NCBI GenBank assembly: GCA_010015745.1
Contig: ML978185.1
Coordinates: 124,001 to 188,000 of the forward strand
Direction of reading: 5' to 3'
Source: Setomelanomma holmii
Lineage: Eukaryota > Ascomycota > Dothideomycetes > Pleosporales > Phaeosphaeriaceae
Length of the DNA stretch: 64,000 nucleotides
The position numbers and the translations under genes were made by a program. Of this stretch, positions 11,353-23,021 are shown one piece after another (position 1 is the stretch's first letter; the number at the start of each line of letters is the position of its first letter). Below the pieces are notes generated by a model that saw only the letters and a list, made by a program, of their open reading frames with translations, was not told where the DNA came from and did not search any database.

Positions 11353-12843
11353 TTAAGCACGATACGTTGACTTGTTGCTCGCTAGATAATGCACGTAGTG
11401 TTCGATCGCCATTTTCGGATGGATAACTTCGATGGTGTGAATCAAAGCAGGCAATTTGCAGTATCGAGATGGCCCGTTTATTGAGAAGTAGAGTTCTTGT
11501 GGAGCGACTATACGTCGAAGCATCGGTAGCTGGTCAAGGTCGTGGCGAATTCGGTTGTCCTTGGTCGGTGAGGGCCTGACTTCAATAACATCGATGATCA
11601 CAGATTCCAAGCATTTGTGCCGAAGATGCGCAGAGACCTTGTCCAAGTTACGTGGAGCACTGAGGGGCCTTTTAGCCATGCGTACACGCAACTGCAGGTG
11701 CTTCAATGCAGGTAGACACGGTGGACAGACGTTCCCGAACCACGAGTATCGTTCTGCCGCCTCAATTGCCCGGCTCATCAAGAGGTATGTAGTCTCCGAT
11801 GTCAATGAAAGAGACTTTTGAGCAGCAACGGCCGTGAAGGGGGTGTACAAAGCATGTGGGATGGGTGCATACTTCTCACGTGTGTGATATAGAATAAGAA
11901 TGAAGGACTGAGTTGATTGTATAGCTACGAATGAGGGAAGCTATATATATGTGTAGACTGAGAGAGCGTACGGATAACCCTGCTAGCGCGTAACAATACT
12001 AGTAGGATACTTTCGAGATCTGAGGCGACGTGGGCGCGCTGCAGCTTCAACAAGCATCAAAGCTCCCACGATACAAGATCGGTGCACTCTAGGGAAACTA
12101 GAGAGCGAGATGGCGGTATCGCAGACAAGGAGAGGTTGTGCGGTAGCCTGATGCCTTCAAAAGTTCTTTCACCTTCAGCATCCAAGAATAGCAGGCATGC
12201 AATGCGTCTAGTTTGCCGTTGTCGAGAACTCGAAGTCTTCTTTGAGGCTGGAATGCGAATCATTCGAATTCCTCAAACAGATGAGGGCAAGATGCTCAAA
12301 GCAGGGATGCCTGATATGACGACGCCCGCAAGTGAAGTGTCATCCGATTCGCATCCTGCCTTGATGCGCTCAGTCCAAGCACGTTGCATCTCTGGTGTGG
12401 CCCATGTCGTGGTTTCGCAGCTTACGTAGGTTTGGCAGAGATCGATAATGTCTCGCCGTCGAGGCTCGCAAAGTTCACGGCACCGAGTAGCATTCTTGAG
12501 GGGCTGAGGTCCAAGGTTTCTCGAACCGTTGGCCCCAAACAACGAACTGTAGACTATGCACCTTTTGTGTTAAATCGTTCCTCACAAGCAGTGTGCGGCA
12601 GACGAGAGCAGTTCGTGGGGGACCGAAACCGGGCTCGTGATATTCTTGGTCGGCTGGAGTGTCTAATGTGCGGATCACAATAGAGCGGTGTAGAACTTCC
12701 TGTGCGACTGATTGAAAGTTTCTCGCTGTGAGGGAAAGCCTGCAGAGGTCTCGTTGGCTAGAGCGTGCATGCCGCAGGGCGCTTGCAAGCTCATCTGCGA
12801 CGTTAAGAAGGATTTCGAAGGGCAAATCGTCAAGCCGCGCCAT
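11353..12843 (-). pseudogene. Second F-box protein pseudogene
   Basis: Minus-strand relative of the neighbouring F-box relic. ATG 12843 begins MARLDDLPFEILLNVAD, followed by DLCRLSLTARNFQSVAQEVL, the same F-box layout. The frame fails near 12475-12490 after FEKPW. A second coding-like stretch (RRRDIIDLCQTYVSCETT) ends at 12273. A third (LDNGKLDALHACYSWML) lies in another frame, and the C-terminal part 11353..11850 is open in yet another. I found no GT-AG pairs that reconnect these segments, so it is best called a multiply broken pseudogene. The exact 3' boundary is approximate. It is tail-to-tail with the plus-strand copy; the 334 bp between them show nothing else. Confidence 0.65.
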
Positions 12844-13095
12844 GCTGGCAATGTCGAGAACTTTGGAGTTGAGTTTGAGGTGAAGGGAGGCAGGTCGCAG
12901 TTGAGGTTAGCGTGGAGTGGATTATGACCAGAAGTGGATATGAGAAGGCGCGGACGCTCAGACCATGTAAAGCCAGGGTCAATCCGGACACGTGAAGGTG
13001 CAAAATTGGAAGTGCGCATGCTTGAGAAGAGGTCGTCGCACTAACACGAATGGGAGGGCCAGATGTAGATTTATTATGCAAAATGTGTCGTCGGG

Positions 13096-14784
13096 CTACC
13101 ATACTGAGTCAGTTTGCCTTGCGGTCGGCGCTGGTCTCCAGACAGCATGGCCTGCCTCAGCCGGAGCAGTGGTCGCAGGTACATCATAACACCTCCCAAA
13201 CCATCCCTTGCTTGTACAAGTGCTGGTGGGTGTACTTTGGGTGGTCGTAGTAGCGGTGGTAGTCGTAGTGGCTCCCGTCTTGTCCTTGCAACCAAACCAA
13301 CCGGGCGTGTGGCAAGTGCTTGTACTTGCCGAAGTGCTTGAAGTGCTCGTGCTCGTTGAACTTGTCGTGGTCGCGGTCTCATCGCGACAACCCCACCATC
13401 CAGGTGTCTTGCATGTTTCAGTGCGCGTCCTCGAGGAGGTGGTAGTGGGTGCGGTGGTTGTGGTTGTTGATGGCTTTGTATGAGTTCCGTTCTCGAATTT
13501 CCACAAATAGCAATCGACGCAGTCAACATCTTCGCCCACACATGTCGCTGCCTTCTCGTACTTTTGGTAAACATTGTCGATCGCATACCTAAGGCTGTGT
13601 GTCTGTGTGCTCTGTCTCCAGCCCCAGTCCTTAACCACGTCATACGCGCAGCGCTTTCCAGTATGGCAAAGAGTCTCGAAGGCGTAGCCGCCAATGGAAC
13701 AGAAGCTTGACGTTCCGCTGCATGTACCCATGTAGACGGGGTCTGCAGTATGCCCAAAATGGAAACCTCCAGTGTTACTTCTTAAGGGAGTGGTGTCGCC
13801 TGCAGTAGGAAGTCCGAGGCGTCGCGCGGCCAAGGCTTGGGGATATGTCTCGAATGTCACAGCCGGGATGCCATGTTGAAGCCCAATGAGCGACGCGAGG
13901 ACGCCACCCAAGCTGTGGCCGACTGTCATGATGTTTGCTTCCGGGTAAAGTGTAGTAATCTCGTCATACAGCTCTAGAGTCGCCGCATAGTATCGGTTGG
14001 GCTGCTTCAACTCATCCTTAACGCACTTCTCGTCGCAGGTGAATGTATTGGTTTTGCAATCGCAAACTGTTCTCCAAAGATAGGATCCGCCCTGGCCACA
14101 ACAACAAGATCCCATAAGATTGTCGTTCTCTTTATCGTGACCTGAGGTCCCGTTGCCTTCAAACATAGCCACGGTGGTTCCCTTGACGGCAAGGATAATT
14201 GTCGAATTCGTGTCGTCACTGAAGACGTGACCACGGATACCGCTATCGTCCCAGCCGAAAGGTATGGAAGTATTGTACGACTCGTCAACATCTAACCATC
14301 CGGGGTCGTCACGGCCAATCTTGTACGCGTCTTCAGACATGTAAGCAAAGTTGATGATGGTGTCCTTGTCCTCGACATCTGGGCCTGGAATATCCTCGGA
14401 CACCCAGATTGGCGACATGGGGACCTGAGCATCGTACAGCCGTACTGTGGGCCTATCGATCTTCACAGGCGATGTTTTGATGGGAAATGGACCATATTGA
14501 CCTGCAGCATCCGCTATCGAGATTTGCTCGGTAGTGATATCGAGTCTGCGTGCCCGTGGTCCGGCCTGGCCAGCACCATGGTGGAAGATGTGTCGCAAAG
14601 TTACTCCATTTGCAACGTTTGTTGTAGGTCTAGGCTGCTCGATGCGTGGCGTATCACGGAACACGCCCGGCGCCCAGGAACATGAAACGCCGATAAACAA
14701 CGCGGCCTGCGCGAAGACTGTGATAACAAGAAGGTAGTTGGCAGAGATGATACAGATATTAATAGGTGTAGTACGCAATCGCAT
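13096..14784 (-). CDS. atg15: Autophagic lipase Atg15
   Basis: A class-3 lipase that in yeast and other fungi breaks up autophagic bodies and membrane vesicles in the vacuole. One exon, 562 residues from the ATG at 14784; an upstream in-frame extension has only a GTG. An N-terminal signal anchor spans about residues 9-33, as expected for this type II membrane protein. Family signatures are AVKGTTVAMF, SCCCGQGGSYLWRTVCDC, the nucleophile elbow GHSLGG (Ser about 291) and GGFHFGHTADPVYMGTC. The C-terminal tail is Thr/Ser-rich and carries three Cys-rich repeats: CKTPGWWGC, CHTPGWFGC and CTSKGWFGRC. Catalytic Asp and His candidates lie in the HTADP and THS regions. Confidence 0.95.
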   Translation of the reverse strand: MRLRTTPINICIISANYLLVITVFAQAALFIGVSCSWAPGVFRDTPRIEQPRPTTNVANGVTLRHIFHHGAGQAGPRARRLDITTEQISIADAAGQYGPFPIKTSPVKIDRPTVRLYDAQVPMSPIWVSEDIPGPDVEDKDTIINFAYMSEDAYKIGRDDPGWLDVDESYNTSIPFGWDDSGIRGHVFSDDTNSTIILAVKGTTVAMFEGNGTSGHDKENDNLMGSCCCGQGGSYLWRTVCDCKTNTFTCDEKCVKDELKQPNRYYAATLELYDEITTLYPEANIMTVGHSLGGVLASLIGLQHGIPAVTFETYPQALAARRLGLPTAGDTTPLRSNTGGFHFGHTADPVYMGTCSGTSSFCSIGGYAFETLCHTGKRCAYDVVKDWGWRQSTQTHSLRYAIDNVYQKYEKAATCVGEDVDCVDCYLWKFENGTHTKPSTTTTTAPTTTSSRTRTETCKTPGWWGCRDETATTTSSTSTSTSSTSASTSTCHTPGWFGCKDKTGATTTTTATTTTQSTPTSTCTSKGWFGRCYDVPATTAPAEAGHAVWRPAPTARQTDSVW

Positions 14785-15365
14785 GGTGGGAGTTATTGCG
14801 TGCCTGTGATGAAGGATGAAGGAAGGAGCGTTGTTGATGGACGTATTGACGGATGAGTTGCCGCCTGCGTGCACAGACCTTGAAGCGCGTGACGGAAGCT
14901 AAGACCCTAAATAGTTAGGCGTGCCCCACGTCATCGCTCACGTAGTCCATGCGCATGCTTATCAGATCTCGGGACACTCAAAAGCCATCATACACGTGGG
15001 AATTTGTTCTGAAGTGTATGAATGTGATTACTATTAGCATGATCAGAATCCACCCTGCCATGTCGCCATATCTTTGGCGCGACTAACACAATTAAGCTCG
15101 ACAGCATCTGCAACAATTTGAGCAGCTGCGCCACTGACACCCAACCTTGAAAGGGGATCGTTCATTGATAAGGGCCAATGTTGTCGCGAATTTCTTATGG
15201 GTATTGTCCATACCTAATCTCTTCCTCCAGTCTCCAAAGGTTGCCCCACAAGAGTCGAAGGACGAAAGCAAGCAGCCTCCCAAAACCCCACGGGAAGGCC
15301 TTCGCTCTCGTTCAACAACTTCTCAGGCCCTCCAAATATGCTATCATAGGTTCTGTCACAGCGCG

Positions 15366-15653
15366 TTAGCTTTTGGAATCTTGGCGCGGAATGTGTGTGA
15401 GCACTGACGCGTCCTGGTTGAAAATGAGGCAGGTGTCCGTTGGCAAGTTCTGTGCTGTGCTCGCAAAGCTTCCATAACCAGGCAAGAGACGACAAACGTT
15501 AGCGCATCGGTTGCCGTCGAGCTTTAGCGGTGGTTGAAGGAGAAATTTTGTTGCGTTAGCGTTGAACGTGTCGAAGGACCCCTTCCTAGTACATGACGGA
15601 ACGTCGGCGGCAGTCGCGCTAGCGATAAGAGAACAGAGAATGGTGAGCAACCT
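15366..15653 (-). pseudogene. Start-less small secreted protein relic
   Basis: The reading frame encodes a signal-peptide-like stretch (LLTILCSLIASATAA) followed by a short mature region with four Cys, ending at 15366. No in-frame ATG exists: the codon where a start would be expected reads AGG, and a stop precedes the frame upstream. A TATA-like element (TTTATATACAAC on the reverse strand, about 15681..15692) lies only about 30 bp before the signal peptide. Either the start codon was lost or an unseen upstream exon supplies it. The protein family is not recognised. Confidence 0.4.
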
Positions 15654-15866
15654 GTTGTTGAAGCTTTTGTCGTGAGTAATGTTGTATATAAACTGGAAGA
15701 TGGAACTATATGACAGACGTGGAGACACGCTTGCTGAGGGCGCCGGACGGTGCTTGTAATACTATGTGCATTCCACAACCTGCCATAGCAACGCAACAAG
15801 TTATTCGCTGCTCCTGCTTACGCGTACATGATTGCGTAGTGTGTTGAACACAATTACGCTGTGTAC

Positions 15867-17589
15867 TTATTTGGCATGCATCTTCTTCATGAGCATTTTT
15901 ACCTCTCGAATGGCTGCTGGTCCCGCATTCGAAAGCGAGATTGCCGCTGCAATAGCACCACAAGTAACAGGGATGAGATGACCGGTTTTGCAACCGTGGA
16001 GGTAGCCTACTCGTACTTTGTCAAGATCGCTGCCATGGAAGGAGTCCCGAATCTTAGTCGCGCCTGCGTCCAGTACCTGCCTTGCATCGATTTGTGGGAG
16101 ATTGACCCGCAAGCTTGAGAGAAGACCATTCGTGAAGGCAGCTTCTCCCGATGCGACGAATAAGGCGGTACCACAGTTCTCTACGAAGAGAGTCAATGAC
16201 GTCGCGGCTGGCATGTCGTCCGCGGTTACTAGCGCCTGGTTGGCTATCATGGGAATCTGCAAGGCAAGGCCGGCGCCGGTAGCAGTGATGAGTTCATACC
16301 CAATCCACTGTTGCGCTGCGGTCTTGGCGTCAAGAGTGTATATCGTGACGTTTCCAGCGGTCGCAAGCAGTGCACCCATGAGCAGCCATGGTTTGTAGTG
16401 TCGCCAGAACGTCAACAGACCATTCGAGATCATGGTGAAGACTGAGACGCCCAAAACCAACGGAATTAGTCGAACACCACTTTGCGAGGCCGAAGTAGCA
16501 TTAACAGACTGGAACTGAATTGGAAGCGTGTACATCAGCGAAAAAAAAGCCCCAGCTAAGAAGAAGATGTAACATAGGTTTGCCAAGAGTAGTCGATTCT
16601 TGAAGAGACGTGCTTGTACCATAGCTTGGTCTCCCATCGCCCATTCGTTTATAATGAAGCAGACAAGCAAGAGTGCGAAGCCGACAAAGCTTCCGACCAC
16701 GCGTGCGCTTGTCCAAGGGTTGATGCCGGTCCAGTGCATAGCGAGTACAAAACAGCAAAAACAACCGGCGATGAAGATGCCGCCATTTAGATCCAAGCTG
16801 ATGAGCTTTTGGCTGAGCGGTACGTTTTGAGGTTTCAGCGGATCTTTGAACGCCAGATACATGGTCAAGGCAGCTGCAAAGCCAATGGGTAGACTTATCC
16901 TGAAAGTTGTCAGCATAGAACTCGATTGTGCGCGTTAGCTGAAAAACCGAGTTGACAAAATACACATACCAGAAACACCAGCGCCAGCCGGGGCAATCTG
17001 TGAGTACTCCACCTAACAATGGGCCCACCACGCTTGCTGTCCCGAAAGTAATTCCAACAAGGCCCATATACCCAACGCGCCGGTCGGGACCAGCCGTCAG
17101 CGCAATGGAGATAAATGCACCAGTCATCACGCCGCCTCCACCCATCCCTGCGACAATCCGGCCGAAGATAAGCATCACGCTCCCCGACGCTGTCGCAGAA
17201 ATCACGTTCCCGGCTTCGAATACCAAGATCGAGAGTAAGAAAGTCCTCTTGAGTGGAAAGTAGTGATATGCCCTGCCCCAGCATGGTTGGAATGCGGCAT
17301 TGGTCAGAATGTAGGCGCTGCCGTACCACGTGATGCTAGCGAGACTGCCAAATTCCGTGGTAATGTTTGGTATTGCTGTTGATATGATGGTCGAGTCCAA
17401 CGCAGAAAGGAATACGCTCAACATAAGCCCTGTTGTTATCAGAGCGAGTTTGATACCGCGTGGATATTGTCCTGCGGTTGACTCATGTTTATCGTTCGCT
17501 GCGATGTCGAGTTGGTGGGTCTGAGTAAATTGCAAAGTGACCAGCTCGATCGCGTTATCGTTTGAGGAGCCTGAAATCGACGTAGCCAT
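15867..17589 (-). CDS. MFS multidrug-type transporter (DHA2-like)
   Basis: A 550-residue major facilitator transporter, probably exporting toxic or secondary metabolites across the plasma membrane. Exons are 16970..17589 and 15867..16899, joined by a 70-nt intron at 16900..16969 (GTATGT donor, GCTAAC and CTGAC branch candidates, TTTCAG acceptor). The N-terminus is hydrophilic and followed by LSALDSTIISTAIPNI (a DHA2 first-helix motif), GRIVAGMGGGG and motif C (GPLLGGVLTD). About 12-14 hydrophobic helices follow. The length is right for the family. The Zn2Cys6 regulator gene ends 290 bp upstream on the same strand, so local regulation is plausible. Confidence 0.9.
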
Positions 17590-17879
17590 CGTTTGTGTAG
17601 TAGATTTGACCAAACTTTCAGTATTGAAGATGAAGATTTGCGCTGACAGTGTGTTTGTAGGAGAGTAGAGGGTGGCCTGACGCACTAGGCCCAATGTGTC
17701 GTTGCATTTCCGAATAAAGACAAGCGTCGGAGTTCGTGTTCACTCCGAAATGTCTTGCCGAGGTGATGCTTAATGGCCGCAGAATGAGGTTAATGATATT
17801 TTGGAAACTGTTCGTAACGAAGACAAGACCTTTAAGAACATGAAGGCTGAATGGGGGTGCTGACAGTAGAGGAAATCCT

Positions 17880-20255
17880 TCAGATGCCGCCGCCAAATCC
17901 CATGCCCTTGTAGGTTTCGTCACCCCAGATGCCCATGTCGAAGAATTGCTCCATGTCAATGTCGAGATCTTTCATGAATGCAAATGGGTCTCCATCGTCT
18001 TCCGCACCCATATTCATGTTCATCGTTCCGATACCCATGTCGAATGTTGGAAAGCTTTGGTCTGTCGAAGGCGTCGGCACTACACCAGAGGTTGGCCCCG
18101 ATCTCTCACTTCCAGACTGGCCGAGCGAATTGTTGGTTGTTGGTTGTGGAGTAGATGCTGGTTTAATACGTCGAATATACCATGCTCTGGCCAAGTCATT
18201 GATGAAGCGCATGGCCCACCAGAAGTCCGGGTGCGTCTTTTTGGCTTTGTCGTGTGTCGAGAGTTGTTGCATCCGATAGCATAGAGACTCCAAGCATAGA
18301 TCTAGTCGCACTCTATCTTGTGCCGCCTTGACGTCCCACGCCACAGCAGTATGCGCATCGCTAGGGATACACAATCTCGCAATCGTCATCAAAACAGTTG
18401 GCAAACGCATCCACTCCGAGAAAGAAATCAGATGATATTCGTGTATTGGGAAGGATAGTAATGCATCAAAGAAGCGCTTGCCGGCCTCAAGCGTGGACAA
18501 TAACGCGTCTAGCTGCGTTGAATCGTTGGTTCTTTGCTGCATGGAGGTGGACGGATCTCGAAGCGCGACACTGTGCAGGAGCATGTCCGTAAATGATGAT
18601 GACAGAACGAGCACTAGCTTTTTGTGAGTTCTTGCTAACGCGATGGCTCCACGCCCTTTCAAACTTACAGCGTTGAGCTTCGGCACCTTGGCTCTCTTTT
18701 CTCCACGCTTCAAGCTGACTCTCCAAGAACCTTACATGCATGAGTGTACGTGCGTCCGAGAGCGGCATATGCAGTGCATCGCCAGTGAACAAACTGTCTT
18801 GTACTTGATCATCGAGCTGCCTCAATGCAATAAGGTGACGGATGGTCTCATCCGAATCGTACTCGCGTTCAACTCTGAGGTTTTGCGCCCACTCCGACAT
18901 ATGCGGGGTGTGCTTGAGTAAATTTGGCTTCTGCATACCAGCAGCAATCCTAAATATGTCTTGAGATTGTGATTGCACTAGGGTGCTTCCTGGACGTACA
19001 TTGAAGCAAGGTAGTAACAACCAAGAAATGCGCGTTGGCGCTCACGCTGGTCTTTTGGACTAGGGGCCGGAGGTTTCGGTCGCATAGGGAAATTTAGTGG
19101 CTGGTAGTCCTGGTGTAGACCAATATCGAGCGATAGACCGATCACAATGTGATGCAAGAAAAAGATTTGCTGGGTCTTGTGACTGAAAACAAAGTGGTAC
19201 CTGTAAGTATCAGTACCGCCATACGGACTTGGGGTAACGCATCATACCATGATAGATAGACCAGGACACTCTGAACGAGACCCAATGTTCTCCTTGGGGC
19301 TATAATTGTACGTTGCGCAAGCTCCCTGCGATAAACTGTGTCGAGTAACATCTGTTGCTGATGATCACGACTCGAAGCTACAATGAGTATCGCAAGAAGA
19401 AGCATTGGCCTCTCATCATACAACCTCTGTGCGTCGATGTCGGAAGGCACAATAATGAAAGGGAACGACGCGGACATCTGGCGATACTCGTTCAACAAGG
19501 AGTCTGCTTCGTGAGTGCTTAGGAGATAATGTACTAATTCGTCTTCGATTGGCTCTTCCCGCCGCTTCGAAGGTTGAAATAGACCCTCAGGTCCTTGTTG
19601 AAGATCTTCGTTGTCACTATGCCTGTGGATGGATCGAACACTTTCGACAAATTGGCGATCCATTTCTGCATCGTCTTTTGCCTGTTCAATTGCTACCTCG
19701 GGCCGCGACGGGCTCTGCTCAAACGAGGCTGGAAATGGTAACCAACTTCCGGGTGCTACACCTGCAGTAGCCTGCTTCTGCCATGGCTGCGGAAGCGACT
19801 TCGTGCGGTCCAGAAGTGGCGCATCTCCTGACGCTGCTGGTACCGGCTCGATAACAGGCTGAGTCGCTTGAGTATTTGTAAGGGTGGCTACTAGTCCATC
19901 GATCTTCTGTTCGACTTGTGATATGCGTCTACAAAGCACTTAGTCTGGGCAAATTTGCGCACGGATCAATGTAGACAATGACGCACGAAGGAGCCTTTGC
20001 TTTTCTTGCTCGTCGTGGAGCTTCGGCCCAGTTGCATTCCTTACTTCCGGCGTAACACCTACATCAAGATCAGTATGGTTGCATAGATGTAAATGTTTGG
20101 CAGCGTGGATGCTGGTGATTGGTGGCTAACCTCTGGCAGACGCCGGCCTGGGTGCTCGGCAAACAGCGCGTTTTCAGATTGCGACACCGCTGACATGCTT
20201 GCGATGTTCGCACGATTGCAGTCCTCGTCGCGGGCGGATCCACATTGTCCTCCAT
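17880..20255 (-). CDS. Zn2Cys6 transcription factor
   Basis: A fungal binuclear zinc-cluster regulator of 697 residues. Exons are 20131..20255, 19987..20058, 19248..19928, 19000..19200, 18669..18949 and 17880..18613. The five introns are 47-72 nt and every junction keeps phase. The zinc cluster, completed by the first splice, has spacing C-x2-C-x6-C-x8-C-x2-C-x6-C (ACQRCRNLKTRC ... CQRC ... C). A fungal-specific middle region follows, with YLSWYHFVFSHKTQQIFFLH and LGCYYLASM. The C-terminus is acidic and Met/Asp-rich, resembling an activation domain. Start is ATG 20255; an in-frame ATG at 20306 is possible. It lies just upstream of the MFS gene. Confidence 0.92.
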
Positions 20256-20712
20256 CCGAGCACATGCAGAGAATGTTAAAGTGTGGAAGAGGGAGGTGCG
20301 AAGCATAAGACGGAACGGAAGGAAAAGTGCGTCCGTGCCCGTGTCAAAACGCGCTAAACCATACACAGCACTTGCTCTTCGTCATGACGCGCTCGACCAC
20401 CACTATGGCATTTTCGAATCGCGATCTCTGGTGCGTGACGCACAAGCACGCTTCAATGTATTTATATATTTATTACGTTTAATTTGTTGTTACAGACACT
20501 GCCTACCAATGATTGGCGACCATGCAGGAATGAACTATAAAAATGGCAAGACGCCTCAGTACGCCTCAATGGATTGCCCTCCTCCTACCCAATGCGGTAC
20601 ATGAGGAGGCATTAAACTGCTCAAGGATGCCTCATAAGTTCATGCGTCTTGTACGATCACAGTGACTTTTAGCTCGACGACACAGCCATCCATCATGGAA
20701 CTTTAATATCCC
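20256..20712. other. Intergenic, no gene seen
   Basis: Promoter side of the Zn2Cys6 regulator and 3' flank of the TMEM205-like gene, with an AT-rich patch near 20460-20485. No supported coding frame. Confidence 0.45.
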
Positions 20713-21348
20713 TCACTGTCCACCGAATTTGAGGTGAGACGCCAACCAGCAGCCATACCATAGGGTTGCACCGATTGTCAGAAGATTTAGATGGATGGAC
20801 ATTGCGTGCGACCTCGAGAAGAAGCGATTCAGATCCTTCATCTCTTCGCTGGGATTCTCTGCCCCTTGGTGCATCTTTGCGTCGCGAGTTGCTACCGGCT
20901 GGTGAGTCTTGTGCCAACGCAAAAGGTCATGCGACCCACCTTGATGCACTCGCTCGATCATAAATGTTTGAGTTCTTGGTCCGTATATGAGCAGAGTAAG
21001 GATTGCGGTCACGCCTGCCACGACCAATGGCATCCAGACATTCCTTTGCTGAACGACCGAGGCAGGACCCCATGGTGGAGTTGTACCTGCTACCAGTATC
21101 AGCAGCAAGGACTGACTTCGGAAATAGATCGGGAACACTCGCTTCTGGAGGCTCGTGAAAGCGGAGCGCGGCAGAGCTTGGTATGCGACTCTCGTCATCA
21201 CGAAGCTCTGATACAACTCGGTTCCAAGCAGGGTTGAGTAAGCGAAGAGATGGACGTGCGCAACAAATGTGTGGAGATGAAAAGGCATGACGGCTAGCAC
21301 CGATCCAAAGAAAGGACCAAGATGGTTGTAGGAGCTTGTCGAACTCAT
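20713..21348 (-). CDS. TMEM205-like (DUF4149) membrane protein
   Basis: A 211-residue protein with about four membrane helices and the TMEM205/DUF4149 pattern seen in fungi and animals; its biochemical role is unclear. Visible family features are HLHTFVAHVHLFAYSTLLGTELYQSF, read here as a first helix with conserved Gly/Glu, then LQKRVFPIYFRSQSLLL. IYGPRTQTFMIERVHQ follows, and near the end come LNRFFSRSHAMSIHLNLL and a last helix. I start at ATG 21348 (MSSTSSYNHLG), the nearest ATG before the first helix; the longer upstream frame shows no conserved features. No intron is needed. Confidence 0.85.
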   Translation of the reverse strand: MSSTSSYNHLGPFFGSVLAVMPFHLHTFVAHVHLFAYSTLLGTELYQSFVMTRVAYQALPRSAFTSLQKRVFPIYFRSQSLLLILVAGTTPPWGPASVVQQRNVWMPLVVAGVTAILTLLIYGPRTQTFMIERVHQGGSHDLLRWHKTHQPVATRDAKMHQGAENPSEEMKDLNRFFSRSHAMSIHLNLLTIGATLWYGCWLASHLKFGGQ

Positions 21349-22071
21349 CGACCTCCCGAGTGCTGCAAAATGATATCCAGAGTTGCAGCCTGAAGAGTCG
21401 GACACGGATCGGATGGCGGATTTGTTCTTAAATCCGCGCCGATTGTTCAACACATCACTTCTGAATACGACACGTCTGATCGTGACAGCCACGTAGAGAT
21501 GCTGACTTCTTCCAGACGGGAAGCCGTATTTGAGAAGCACCTTGGTCGACGCCAAACCCAGAAGCGCCGCTTCCTTGGGACCGTGTCGCTTGACAGGAGA
21601 ACAACTGCTCATCCCGCATAGCACAAAAACCACTGCGATCACGCCTTTGTCTGCGCTCGGGCTGCCCTCTCCCCCGCGCTGTAGTTGGTATATCATCCGC
21701 ATACCAAGAGACCCTCACGTCTCTCTCGGTTCGAGATGTCGCGAGGGCCCTGTCGATCGCGCTGCACCCCGCATGGAACCCCACGAACGGAAATCGCCCG
21801 AGATTAAACAATGTTTCAGCCAGGGATACATGCTACAACACGCACTTTATACGTGGCTTCTAGAATGCTTGTCATGTCCTGATTTCGCGGAGTAACTTTA
21901 ATGGCCTCTGGGGAATCTCCTGTATCCCTTCCGCCGGCTGCCCACGTGGCGCGCACGACATTTTTGAGGGAGATGAGGTTACGATGATTTGAGATATGAT
22001 CATGAGCGTTGCCAGGTGGTGACAACACATCCACAACTCCATCATTCCTGAGCTTCATCAAGTAGATCATC
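21349..22071. other. Divergent intergenic region
   Basis: About 720 bp between the TMEM205-like gene and the SGNH esterase, which are transcribed away from each other, so it should hold both promoters. The minus-strand frame of the TMEM205 gene stays open upstream, but without conserved residues. Confidence 0.4.
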
Positions 22072-22870
22072 ATGCGCTTCTCACTAATCACACTCCTCCC
22101 GCTTGCGTGTGCGGCACCAGCAACCCTATTCGAGCGCGCCACGAAGCCGGTATACTGGCTTCTCGCCGGCGACTCCACCACTGCACCAGCTGGCGGTTGG
22201 GGCGACGCATTTCTCAACACTACAGTTGCCTCTGGCTCGTCCGGTCACAACTGGGCTAAGAGCGGCGCGACCACAAAGTCGTTCCGTGATGGTGGCTACT
22301 GGGCGAGTGTCATTAGCGACATCAAGAAGTACAAGAGCAGCTATAACGTCTATGTGACGATCCAGGTAAGGACTTTCCTTTCTGCGCGCCTCAATCAGAA
22401 TACTGCTGATGCACCCTAAGTTCGGGCACAACGACCAGAAAGCAACATCCGGAGTGACGCTGGCTCAATACGGCACGAATCTCGGCGTCTTTTCCGACGA
22501 GGTGAAAACTGCAGGAGGCGTTCCCATCCTCGTCACACCGTTGACGCGACGCACCTTCAGCGGCGGCAAGGTCGTTGAGAACCTCAAGAACGAGACTGCA
22601 AAGACGCTGGAGGTTGCTTCGGCGAAGTCTCTGCACTCTATTGATCTCAATAAGGCAAGCACAGCTTATGTGAATGCTATCGGATCGACTGAGGCGGACA
22701 AGTACAATCTGGCCAGCGGCGATCGCACGCATCTCAATGAGCGTGGCGCTGTGGTCTTTTCGAGGATCGTGAGTGATTTGCTTGTCGCTGGTTATCCAAG
22801 CGAGTTCATGGATGTCACGAAGCCGGATGCGGCTCTGAGTGCTTTGATCAAGGCTGGGAAGCCTTATTAA
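22072..22870 (+). CDS. Secreted SGNH hydrolase, rhamnogalacturonan acetylesterase-like
   Basis: A 247-residue GDSL/SGNH esterase resembling CE12 rhamnogalacturonan acetylesterases, which deacetylate pectin outside the cell. Exons are 22072..22365 and 22421..22870, with a 55-nt intron that ends exactly before FGHND. A signal peptide covers about residues 1-15 (ITLLPLACAAP). Catalytic blocks: GDST with Ser35, Gly in the WAKSGATT segment, GHND with Asn102, and GDRTHL with Asp199 and His202. The length matches the family. Substrate specificity is inferred from family resemblance only. Confidence 0.9.
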
Positions 22871-23021
22871 GTGTCAGTAGCAAGACACAGGCTGCTGAGG
22901 TGCAGGTTGGGGTCTCATACAGGAGCTCAAGATTCTGTTATCTTGCTCTGATAAAGCTTTGAGACAAACAATGAAGGGCACGTTGATTCCCTCTGGCCGG
23001 CATCCACTATAATATGTTACC

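Noticed and set aside
13208..13483. Val-rich plus-strand frame
   Set aside because: Antisense shadow of the Thr-rich tail of Atg15.
14785..14874. Longer Atg15 N-terminus
   Set aside because: The extension begins with GTG, and the ATG at 14784 places the signal anchor at the expected distance from the start.
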